A stretch of 64,000 nt of DNA from Ryuthela nishihirai (lineage: Eukaryota; Arthropoda; Arachnida; Araneae; Heptathelidae): contig JAWZYU010000034.1 of assembly GCA_038380435.1 (NCBI GenBank), positions 40,982,901-41,046,900 of the forward strand, written 5' to 3'. Below are positions 10,915 to 20,700 of the stretch, piece by piece. The notes beneath the pieces were generated by a model. The model saw nothing but the letters and a program-made list of their open reading frames with translations. It did no database searches and was not told the origin of the DNA. Position 1 is the first letter of the stretch, and each line of letters begins with the position of its first letter. The translations under genes were made by a program, and so were the position numbers.

Positions 10915-11500
10915 TAAAAATAAAGTATGAAAAAAAAAGAAAGATTGTAATGAAAAAAAAAAAAGATTACAAAGAAAAAAAAGAAAGGAAAAGATTATAA
11001 TAAAAAAAGATTATAATAAAAAAAAAGATTATAACGAGAAAAAAAGTAAAGATTATAATGAAGAAAAAGAAAAAGATTATAATGAAAAATAAAATAAAAA
11101 CAAAAATTATAATGAAATAAAAGAAAAAAAAGAAAAAAGATTATAATGAAAAAATAAAGAAAAAGTAATGAATATAATAATAAATGAACGAAAAAATATA
11201 ATGGAAAAAAAAAAAAAAGATTATAATAAAAAAGGGGGAAAAGAAAGAAATTTAATAAAAAAGAATAAAAGATTAAAAGGAGAAAAAAAAGAAAAATATA
11301 ATAAAAAAAGAGGAAAAAAAAGACTATAATGAAAAAAAAGGAAAAAAAAAAGATTATAATGGGGGGGAAAAGGTTTTTAATGAAAAAAGAAAATAAAATA
11401 AAAGATTATAATGAAAAAAAAAGAAAAAAAAAGAAAAAAGGAAGAAATGCGATAATAATAAAAAAAGAAAATAAAAGATTATAATGAAAAAACCTCTTTC
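10915..11500. repeat. A-rich low-complexity repeat (GATTATAATGAAAAA type)
   Basis: About 20 imperfect copies of AAAGATTATAATGAAAAA with variable A runs. It is strongly purine-biased on the plus strand. I see no coding or element structure. Confidence 0.85.
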
Positions 11501-12253
11501 ACGGTGTATATATATTCATAGGTACTAGAAGCGTGATATTACCATGTGAAACATCAACGTAATCAGCAGAAATTTCGTAAACTAGCAGACTACCTGGTTT
11601 CAGAAAAAAAAAAAAAAAACGCTGAACACTTAATTCCCTTTCAACACGTTCTCATATTATAAAAGCCATTTCTTTACGTATCTCGACAGACCCCCCCCCC
11701 TCTTTCACCCCCTGGGAAAAAATAGTAAAAAAAAAAATCCAAAAATAAAAACGTTATCGCCATGCTGTTTCCATTACATCCTTATGAGCCGGACAGTCCC
11801 TAGAGACGAAATGATTTCACTGGCGCTAGGCCAAAACTCCATCAGGAGCAACAGTCACGTTCTGGGACCATTGCCGAGATTCACGGAAACAATCCGTTTT
11901 TTGTCACATCGGGTTTTAGCAGCAGCAACTCCGTTGCTTGGCCGAGACACGCTCCACTAGCTGCTCTCTCTCTTCCCACGTGGTGCGTGGACTGACACTT
12001 CATCTTCTGCTTCTGGGCGTGGTGTGAGAGGAGAGAAGAAGCTGAATCTCCATCCTCTCGGTTGACAGCAGTGTCGTCCATCATTCTGCCTCGTGTCTGT
12101 CTTTGCCTCCCCCCCATATCCCCACCCACTTCCCCTCAACATCTCTGACCTCTGTCTTCGCCTCTTCTTCCTCGATTGTCTTCCCCCTTTCTTCCCCTAC
12201 TCGTTTCCGAAACACGGCGGACGACAGAAGTGGACCAGGAAACTAGGTCCACT
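11501..12253. other. Spacer, no gene seen
   Basis: The first half is AT-rich, then CT-rich DNA (12020-12200). A C run lies near 11691-11700. Two overlapping minus-strand open frames of 82 and 61 codons have no recognisable motif and biased composition. Confidence 0.5.
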
Positions 12254-13471
12254 TTGAGTGGGTGTTGTGCTGTTTTACCTCTGAGCGGCACATTCTTTTT
12301 TGTACGGGACTGGCTTAACGGCAAGATCACAAGGACCCCAAAAGCTCAGAGACGTTTGGGGGAATAAGACCCACTGGATATCTGTTAGGATGGGTATCCA
12401 TCCAGTGTGTTCTTTAACGTTGGGTTGTTTTACTTCTGAGCGGCACTTTTTTGCACACCATGGGCTAAATGGCCAGGTCACAAGGACCCCGAAGGCTCAG
12501 AGAAGGTTGGGGGAGGAGACCCACTGGAACAGCTGTTGGGAGACAGATGGTAGCCTCCCGTCAAGGCCATCCAGTGTATTCTTTAACGTTGGGTTGTTTT
12601 ACCTCTGAGCGGCACTTTTTTGCACACCATGGGCTAAATGGCCAGGTCACAAGGACCCCGAAGGCTCAGAGAAGGTTGGGGGAGGAGATCCACTGGAATA
12701 GCTGTTGGGAGACAGATGGTAGCCTCCCGTCAAGGCCATCAAGTGTGTTCTTTAACGTTGGGTTGTTTTACCTCTGAGCGGCACTTTTTTGCACACCATG
12801 GGCTAAATGGCCAGGTCACAAGGACCCCGAAGGCTCAGAGAAGGTTGGGGGAGGAGACCCACTGAAACAGCTGTTGAGAGACAGATGGTAGCCTCCCGTC
12901 AAGGCCATCTAGTGTGTTCTTTAACGTTGGGTTGTTTTACCTCTGAGCGGCACCTTTTTGCATACCATGGGCTAAATGGCCAGGTCACATGGACCCCGAA
13001 GGCTCAGAGAAGGTTGGGGGAGGAGACCCACTGAAACAGCTGTTGAGAGACAGATGGTAGCCTCCCGTCAAGGCCATCTAGTGTGTTCTTTAACGTTGGG
13101 TTGTTTTACCTCTGAGCGGCACCTTTTTGCACCCCATGGGCTAAATGGCCAGGTCACATGGACCCCGAAGGCTCAGAGAAGGTTGGGGGAGGGAACCCAC
13201 TGGAACAGCTGTTGGGAGACAGATGGTAGCCTCCCGTCAAGGCCATCCAGCGTGTTCTTTAACGTGCACAGGGTATGGCTCTCCCGCACATGGGCCACGG
13301 CTTAACGTCCCATCCGATGGACGGCAGTCTTTCCAAGCTCATCGGTGTCTCCTACGTGGGCTGGGCGGGAAATTTTGCGGAGATAAATCTCAACGCTGAC
13401 CCAGATGGGACTTGAACCTGGGAACTACAGATTACGAGCCTGGCGCGCTACCGACTGAGCCACCCCTCCCC
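12254..13471 (-). mobile_element. SINE-A with ~6 tandem 3' units
   Basis: On the minus strand a complete head (13258-13471) is followed by about six 3' domains. The motif ATGGGCTAAATGGCCAGG recurs every 169 bp from about 12460 to 13140. The outermost unit (about 12258-12410) has an internal deletion. Repeated open frames of about 100 codons read through the units and are by-products of the repeat. Confidence 0.95.
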
Positions 13472-13590
13472 CAGTGTGTTCTTTAAGCTGCGCAGGGTAT
13501 GACTATCATGCACACGAACCACGGCTTAATATCCCATCTTATGGATGACGGCCTTTCAGTGCTCATCAGTGTCCTCTTCAAGACGGAAGT
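13472..13590 (-). mobile_element. SINE-A central-domain fragment
   Basis: It holds GTGTGTTCTTTAAGCTGCGC, ACCACGGCTTAATATCCCAT and GGCCTTTCAGTGCTCATCAG, the minus-strand central domain of the SINE, diverged. It leads directly into the 27-bp array. Confidence 0.8.
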
Positions 13591-14210
13591 TCAGGAAGAG
13601 GACACCAATGGGTATGGAAATTTCGAGGACACCAATGGGCATGGAAATTTCGAGGACACCAATGGGCACGTATATTTCGAGGACACCAATGGGCATGGAA
13701 ATTTCGAGGACACCAATGGGCACGGAAATATCGAGGATACCAATGGGCACGGAAATTTCGAGGACACCAATGGGCATGGAAATTTCGAGGACACCAATGG
13801 GCACGGAAATTGCGAGAACACCAATGGGCATGGAAATTTCGAGGACACCAATGGGCACGGAAATATCGAGGATAGCAATGGGCACGGAAATTTCGAGGAC
13901 ACCAATGGGCATGGAAATTTCGAGGACACCAATGGGCACGGAAATTACGAGAACACCAATGGGCATGGAAATTTCGAGGTCACCAATGGGCATGGAAATT
14001 TCGAGGACACCAATGGGCACGGAAATTACGAGAACACCAATGGGCATGGAAATTTCGAGGACACCAATGGGCACGGAAATTACGAGAACACCAATGGGCA
14101 CGGAAATTTGGAGGACACCAATGGGCATGGAAATTTCGAGGACACCAATGGGCACGGAAATTACGAGAACACCAATGGGCATGGAAATTTCGAGGTCACC
14201 AAAGGGCATT
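13591..14210 (+). repeat. 27-bp minisatellite derived from SINE-A segment, ~22 units
   Basis: The unit is GACACCAATGGGCATGG plus AAATTTCGAG. The first units and their upstream bases (GTTCAGGAAGAGGACACC) align with the SINE sense segment GGTCAGTAGGGGACACC..GATGGGCTTGGAAAGG, so the array appears to be an expansion of that piece. Because 27 is a multiple of three the array is open in several frames on both strands (up to 237 codons, nine-residue repeat DTNGHGNFE). I do not call it a gene: there is no signal peptide, and the frame just continues from degenerate SINE DNA. Confidence 0.93.
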
Positions 14211-14242
14211 GAAAACTAATGAATTATCCAAAGGACTGAACG

Positions 14243-14336
14243 GTTGGGTTGTTTTACTCCTGAGCGACACTTTTTTGCACACAATGGGTTAAAAAGCCAG
14301 TCTCAAGGACCCCAAGAGCTGAGAGTCGGGGGTCAG
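14243..14336 (-). mobile_element. SINE-A 3' tail fragment
   Basis: It begins GGTTGGGTTGTTTTACTCCT and contains GAGCGACACTTTTTTGCAC and AAGGACCCCAAGAGCTGAGA, a decayed tail unit on the minus strand. It lies just beyond the 27-bp array, so the array is bracketed by SINE pieces. Confidence 0.8.
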
Positions 14337-14565
14337 CGGACATAAATAATATTTAGAAAACTATATTTTTAAAATTTAAAATATATCCCAAACATATTTC
14401 TAAAGATTACGACAATCCTACTGTAACCCCATTAATTTAAACAATGTCCCTTATTTAAAAAAAAAAAGAGTTTTCATTTAGAAATATTTAATAATACAAA
14501 TGATTATAAATCTTTCATCCGTGAATGATGAAAATGAGGATACGAATAAAGTCTTGAGAATTGTA

Positions 14566-14864
14566 CAGTCGCTCAAAAAAGTATCCGAACACTATGGTTG
14601 ATTACAAAATTCAGAAAAAATATCTGGCAACGATTTTTTTTAGAAATTAGTGATCTGGCAACCTTCGTGTCACGTGATTACAGAATTCATGAAAAATATC
14701 TGGAGCGTGTACAGCAACTGTACACGCTCCAGTTACCGTTCACAGCAAACTGGAGCGTGTGCAGTTACTGCACACGCTCCAGTTTGCTGTGAACGGTAAC
14801 TGCACACGCTCAATATTTCCGTGAGTGAGCCCACACGATCTAGTATCAAAATAATATGACCACC
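14566..14864 (+). mobile_element. Left part of composite hairpin MITE
   Basis: It starts CAGTCGCTCAAAAAAGTATC after TA (14564-14565), runs through a MITE left arm to the GTGTCACGTG centre, then enters a hairpin segment. There a 35-bp arm at 14730-14764 is the exact inverse complement of 14768-14802 with loop TTA. The order (half MITE, hairpin, full MITE) matches the composite at 9586-10121. Confidence 0.88.
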
Positions 14865-14866
14865 TA

Positions 14867-15082
14867 CAGTCGCTCAAAAAAGTATCCGAACACTGTGGTT
14901 GATTAAAGAATTCAGAAAAAATATCTGGCAACGATTTTTTTTAGAAATTAGTCATCTGGCAACCTTTGTATCACGTGACACGAAGGTTGCCAGATGACTA
15001 ATTTCTAAAAAAAATCGTTGCCAGATATTTTTTGCGAATTCTGCAATCAACCATAGTGTTCGGATACTTTTTTGAGCGACTG
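14867..15082. mobile_element. Complete 216-bp palindromic MITE
   Basis: The termini CAGTCGCTCAAAAAAGTATC and GATACTTTTTTGAGCGACTG are exact inverse complements, flanked by TA at 14865-14866 and 15083-15084. The whole element folds back on itself around a central CACGTG. This is the reference copy for the family. It has no coding capacity. Confidence 0.95.
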
Positions 15083-15084
15083 TA

Positions 15085-16225
15085 CTTATGGCTAAACAAT
15101 TAGCAGCACAAAGCAAGAAAGAAAAAACATTGGCACAAAAGAATTTAAATCGATAAAATATCCATAAACTTCCAAACATCAAAACGAAATCGTTCTTTCT
15201 GCATTGAATGAACGGACAATAAATCTAATAGTTTTTCCCGAAGCCACAATTCAATAGGAATCAATAAATAACTGCGAACAACAGAAAACTAAGAATACCT
15301 CAAAAAAAAAACGTTCTCAGTAAAAAGCCGATAATGACTCTCAATGGGGAAACCCTTTAAGAATTAAAAGTTTTCTTTAAAAAGAAGTTTAATAGCATAA
15401 AGGATTCGACAATGAAAAGTTTTAACAAAAACCCCTACAGATAATAGAAATAAACTGGCATTATTTCGTAATAAAAGAGCCGCAAGAATATAAAATGTAC
15501 ATTTTATGAGTTTCTTAAAACCGATAATGAAGCATAACAGTGGAGAGTTCGTTTCGTTACGTTGCAGTGAAACTCGGGAAAATTTAACACAGCTGAAGAA
15601 ATAATAAAATTGTCGTCAAGGTTTCCCTAACAGAAGATTGTTAAGGAGTGATTTCGTTCAAGTAGATGATGCAAAATTGGTGTAAATGAAACCATTTTAG
15701 CGAGTATGAAGAAATAATTACAATATCAATTCAGGAGAGGTAAAAATAATGGGAGTTATGGAAATCAATAGAATACTTTTTAAGAGAAATGAAAACTAAG
15801 AAATGTTTTTGAAAGGAATTTTTTTTTTTACAAGTGAATAAAAAAAAAGAAACAATGGAAGAGAATGAAATAATAAATGTATCTTTTTTTTTTTGATTTA
15901 AAGAGGGTAAAAATTTAAACTCTAGGAAATTAGAATAATCAGAGAAAGCAGATTATAAAAGTTGTATTAAAAACTGTTATAAAGATGATCCGATTAGGGA
16001 AAAAAATGGCTTATTAATGAATTCTCAGAGAAGAAAAGATATTTAAAAGAAAGATTAATTCTTTATTGAGTAGAGATTCATAAAAGATTAACAAAAGGGC
16101 TTGAAGTAAAAATTTAAATGGGAAAGAAGAGGATATTGTTTTTAATCAGGAAAGAATAATGAATTAAAAATTTACTAATTAAAAAATGATAATATTTCGT
16201 GCTATAGGATGATAGACTGAAAACA
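15085..16225. other. AT-rich spacer, no gene seen
   Basis: About 1.1 kb, very AT-rich, with purine-rich plus strand and many short A runs. No open frame of interest, no tandem structure and no element termini. Confidence 0.6.
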
Positions 16226-16857
16226 GTTGGGTTGTTTTACCTCTGAAGGGCATTTTTTTTGCACACCATGGGCTAAATGGCTAGGTTACAAGGACCACGA
16301 AGGCTCAGAGAAGGTTGGGGGAGGAGACCCATTGGAACAGCTGTTAGGAGACAGATGGTAGCCTCCCGTCAAGGCCATCCAGTGTGTTCTTTAACGTTGG
16401 GTTGTTTTATCTCTGAGCGGCACTTTTTCGCACACAATGGGCTAAATGGCCAGGTCACAAGGACCCCGAAGGCTCAGAGAAGGTTGGGGGAGGGGACCCA
16501 CTGAAACAGCTGTGTGGAGACAGATGGTAACCTCCCGTCAAGGCCATCCAGTGTGTTCTTTAACGTTGGGTTGTTTTACCTCTGAGCGGCACTTTTTTGA
16601 CACAATGGGCTAAATGGCCAAGTCACAAGGATCCCGAAGGCTCAGAGAAGGTTGGGGGAGGGGACCCACTGAAACAGCTGTTGGGAGACAGATGGTAGCC
16701 TCCCGTCAAGGCCATCCAGAGTGCTCTTTACGTGCACAGGATATGGCTTTAACGTGCACAGGATGTGGCTCTCCCGCACACGGGCCACGGCTTAACGTCC
16801 CATCCATCGGACGGCGGCCTTTCCAAGCCCATCGGTGTCCCCTACTGGCCGAGGGCT
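16226..16857 (-). mobile_element. SINE-A with three 3' units, head lost
   Basis: Three tail units with the 169-bp period (CTAAATGGCCAGGTCACAAG-type motifs near 16443 and 16612). Then follows the central domain to CATCGGTGTCCCCTACTGGC, where it stops before the tRNA-like head. A short duplication of TTTAACGTGCACAGGATATG-like bases occurs near 16730-16765. The next SINE begins within 5 bp. Confidence 0.92.
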
Positions 16858-16861
16858 TTGG

Positions 16862-17247
16862 GTTGGGTTGTTTTACCTCTGAGCGGCACTTTTTTGCACA
16901 CCATGGGCTAAATGGCCAGGTCACATGGACCCCGAAGGCTCAGAGAAGGTTGGGGGAGGGGACCCACTGGAACAGCTGTTGGGAGACAGATGGTAGCCTC
17001 CCGTCAAGGCCATCCAGCGTATTCTTTAACGTGCACAGGGTATGGCTCTCCCGCACACGGGGCCACGGCTTAACGTCCCATCCGACGGACGGCGGCCTTT
17101 CCAAGCCCATCGGTGTCCCCAACTGACCGTGGTCAGTGCGGGGAATTTTGCGGAGATAAATCTCAACGCTGACCCATATGGGACTGGAACCTGGGAACTA
17201 CAGATTACGAGCCAAGCCTGCTACCGACTGAGCCACCCCAGCCCCAT
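16862..17247 (-). mobile_element. Nearly consensus full-length SINE-A
   Basis: A single-unit copy (about 386 bp): tail from GGTTGGGTTGTTTTACCTCT, central GGCTTAACGTCCCATCCGAC, and head ending CGACTGAGCCACCCCAGCCC. The B box is slightly damaged (GGACTGGAACC on the plus strand, a change from GGACTCGAACC). Confidence 0.94.
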
Positions 17248-17740
17248 TGAAATACACTAAAATCTGGTTAATTCGAAATACAAAGAACTGAGAGCAGATT
17301 TTGAATTAAGGAAAATCTGGTTATTCTAAATTTACGAATAAAATTTAACTGTCAATTAAATAAAAGCATAAATGTAAAGTACAAAAAAGTACAAGTGACT
17401 CTTCGATGTGAAGTCGAATCGAATTCCGTAAGATTTATTTTCAGAACCGAACACAAAACGTTATTTTACTCGTGCAAAAAAGAAATGTTAAAGTGATCAC
17501 TGTTACCAGATATGATCTTCACACTAATTGTGGGATAATGCAGTCACAAAAATCACCAAATAGATTAAAATCTCTTTGATTTGAAACTCACAAAAAATCG
17601 ACTGTGGAGGGAATCGTTTGTAAAAATATTTTATATATTTTATTTTGTTTTTAACAAAAACACCACTCTTAGAGACTGCCTTGAGAGGTGCGGTTTAGAA
17701 AATTATTGTATTAGCTTATTTTGTTTTCAAAGAATAAAGT
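17248..17740. other. AT-rich spacer leading into array
   Basis: No gene or element is evident. The last bases (GAATAAAGTTTAGAGATTAT near 17731-17750) grade into the first unit of the following array. Confidence 0.55.
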
Positions 17741-20700
17741 TTAGAGATTATTTTAAAGGTGACTTTAAAGGTGATTTAAACTCTTCTGTTTAAAGGTGAC
17801 TTGTTTAGAGATTATTTTAAAGGTGACTTTAAAGGTGATTTAAACTCTTCTATCACCTTTAAAGGTGACTTGTTTAGAGATTACTTTAAAGGTGACTTTA
17901 AAGGTGATTTAAACTCTTCTGTCACCTTTAAAGGTGACTTGTTTAGAGATTACTTTAAAGGTGACTTTAAAGGTGATTTAAACTCTTCTGTCACCTTTAA
18001 AGGTGACTTGTTTAGAGATTACTTTAAAGGTGACTTATTTAGAGATTACTTTAAAGGTGACTTTAAAGGTGATTTAAACTCTCCTGTCACCTTTAAAGGT
18101 GACTTGTTTAGAGATTATTTTAAAGGTGACTTTAAAGATGATTTAAACTTTCCTGTAACCTTTAATGGTGACTTGTTTAGAGATTACTTTAAAGGTGACT
18201 TGTTTAGAGATTATTTTAAAGGTGACTTTAAAGATGATTTAAACTCTCCTGTAACCTTTAAAGGTGACTTGTTTAGAGATTACTTTAAAGGTGACTTTAA
18301 AGGTGATTTAAACTCTTCTGTCACCTTTAAAGGTGACTTGTTTAGAGATTACTTTAAAGGTGACTTATTTAGAGATTACCTTAAAGGTGACTTTAAAGGT
18401 GATTTAAACTCTTCTGTCACCTTTAAAGGTGACTTGTTTAGAGATTACTTTAAAGGTGACTTGTTTAGAGATTACTTTAAAGGTGACTTGTTTAGAGATT
18501 ACTTTAAAGGTGACTTTAAAGGTAATTTAAACTCTTCTGTCACCTTTAAAGGTGACTTGTTTAGAGATTACTTTAAAGGTGACTTGTTTAGATATTATTT
18601 TAAAGGTGACTTTAAAGGTGATTTAAACTCTCCTGTCACCTTTAAAGGTGACTTGTTTAGAGATTGCTTTAAAGGTGACTTGTTTAGAGATTGCTTTAAA
18701 GGTGACTTGTTTAGAGATTATTTTAAAGGTGACTTTAAAGATGATTTAAACTCTCCTGTAACCTTTAAAGGTGACTTGTTTAGAGATTACTTTAAAGGTG
18801 ACTTGTTTAGAGATTATTTTAAAGGTGACTTTAAAGATGATTTAAACTCTCCTGTAACCTTTAAAGGTGACTTGTTTAGAGATTACTTTAAAGGTGACTT
18901 GTTTAGAGATTACTTTAAAGGTGACTTTAAAGGTGATTTAAACTCTTCTGTCACCTTTAAAGGTGACTTGTTTAGAGATTACTTTAAAGGTGACTTATTT
19001 AGAGATTACTTTAAAGGTGACTTTAAAGGTGATTTAAACTCTTCTGTCACCTTTAAAGGTGACTTGTTTAGAGATTACTTTAAAGGTGACTTGTTTAGAG
19101 ATTACTTTAAAGGTGACTTTAAAGGTGATTTAAACTCTTCTGTCACCTTTAAAGGTGACTTGTTTAGAGATTACTTTAAAGGTGACTTGTTTAGAGATTA
19201 CTTTAAAGGTGACTTTAAAGGTGATTTAAACTCTCCTGTCACCTTGAAAGGTGACTTGTTTAGAGATTACTTTAAAGGTGACTTTAAAGGTGATTTAAAC
19301 TCTCTTGTCACCTTTAAAGGTGACTTGTTTAGAGATTGCTTTAAAGGTGACTTGTTTAGAGATTACTTTAAAGGTGACTTGTTTAGAGATTACTTTAAAG
19401 GTGACTTGTTTAGAGATTACTTTAAAGGTGACTTTAAAGGTGATTTAAACTCTTCTGTCACCTTTAAAGGTGACTTGTTTAGAGTTTACTTTAAAGGTGA
19501 CTTGTTTAGAGATTATTTTAAAGGTGACTTTAAAGGTGATTTAAACTCTCCTGTCACCTTTAAAGGTGACTTGTTTAGAGATTACTTTAAAGTGACTTGT
19601 TTAGAGCTTACTTTAAAGGTGACTTGTTTAGAGATTACTTTAAAGGTGACTTGTTTAGAGATTACTTTAAAGGTGACTTGTTTAGAGATTACTTTAAAGT
19701 TGACTTGTTTAGAGATTACTTTAAAGGTGACTTGTTTAGAGATTACTTTAAAGGTGACTTGTTTAGAGATTACTTTAAAGGTGACTTGTTTAGAGATTAC
19801 TTTAAAGGTGACTTGTTTAGAGATTATTTTAAAGGTGACTTTAAAGGTGATTTAAACTCTCCTGTCACCTTTAAAGGTGACTTGTTTAGAGATTAGTTTA
19901 AAGGTGATTTGTTTAGAGATTACTTTAAAGGTGATTTTAAAGGTGATTTAAACTCTCCTGTCACCTTTAAAGGTGACTTGTTTAGAGATTACTTTAAAGG
20001 TGACTTGTTTAGAGATTATTTTAAAGGTGACTTGTTTAGAGATTACTGTAAAGGTAACTTTAAAGGTGATTTGAACTCTCCTGTCACCTTTAAAGGTGAC
20101 TTGTTTAGAGATTACTTTAAAGGTGACTTGTTTAGAGATTATTTTAAAGGTGACTTGTTTAGAGATTACTTTAAAGGTGACTTTAAAGGTGATTTAAACT
20201 TTCCTGTCACCTTTAAAGGTGACTTGTTTAGAGATTATTTTAAAGGTGACTTGTTTAGAGATTACTTTAAAGGTGACTTAAAAGGTGATTTAAACTCTCC
20301 TGTCACCTTTAAAGGTGACTTGTTTAGAGATTACTTTAAAGGTGACTTGTTTAGAGATTACTTTAAAGGTGACTTTAAAGGTGATTTAAACTTTCCTGTC
20401 ACCTTTAAAGGTGACTTGTTTAGAGATTACTTTAAAGGTGATTTGTTTAGAGATTACTTTAAAGGTGACTTTAAAGGTGATTTAAACTCTTCTGTCACCT
20501 TTAAAGGTGACTTGTTTAGAGATTACTTTAAAGGTGACTTTAAAGGTGATTTAAACTCTCCTGTCACCTTTAAAGGTGACTTGTTTAGAGATTACTTTAA
20601 AGGTGACTTTAAAGGTGATTTAAACTCTCCTGTCACCTTTAAAAGTGACTTGTTTAGAGATTACTTTAAAGGTGATTTGTTTAGAGATTACTTTAAAGGT

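Noticed and set aside
12300..13305. Repeated ~75-109-codon frames (MARSQGPRRLREGWGRR type) as a gene family
   Set aside because: They are the antisense reading of the SINE 3' domain, repeated every 169 bp and at every SINE copy.
13499..14212. 237-codon DTNGHGNFE repeat frame as a structural or silk-like protein
   Set aside because: The 27-bp unit is open in several frames on both strands, and the array derives from a SINE segment.
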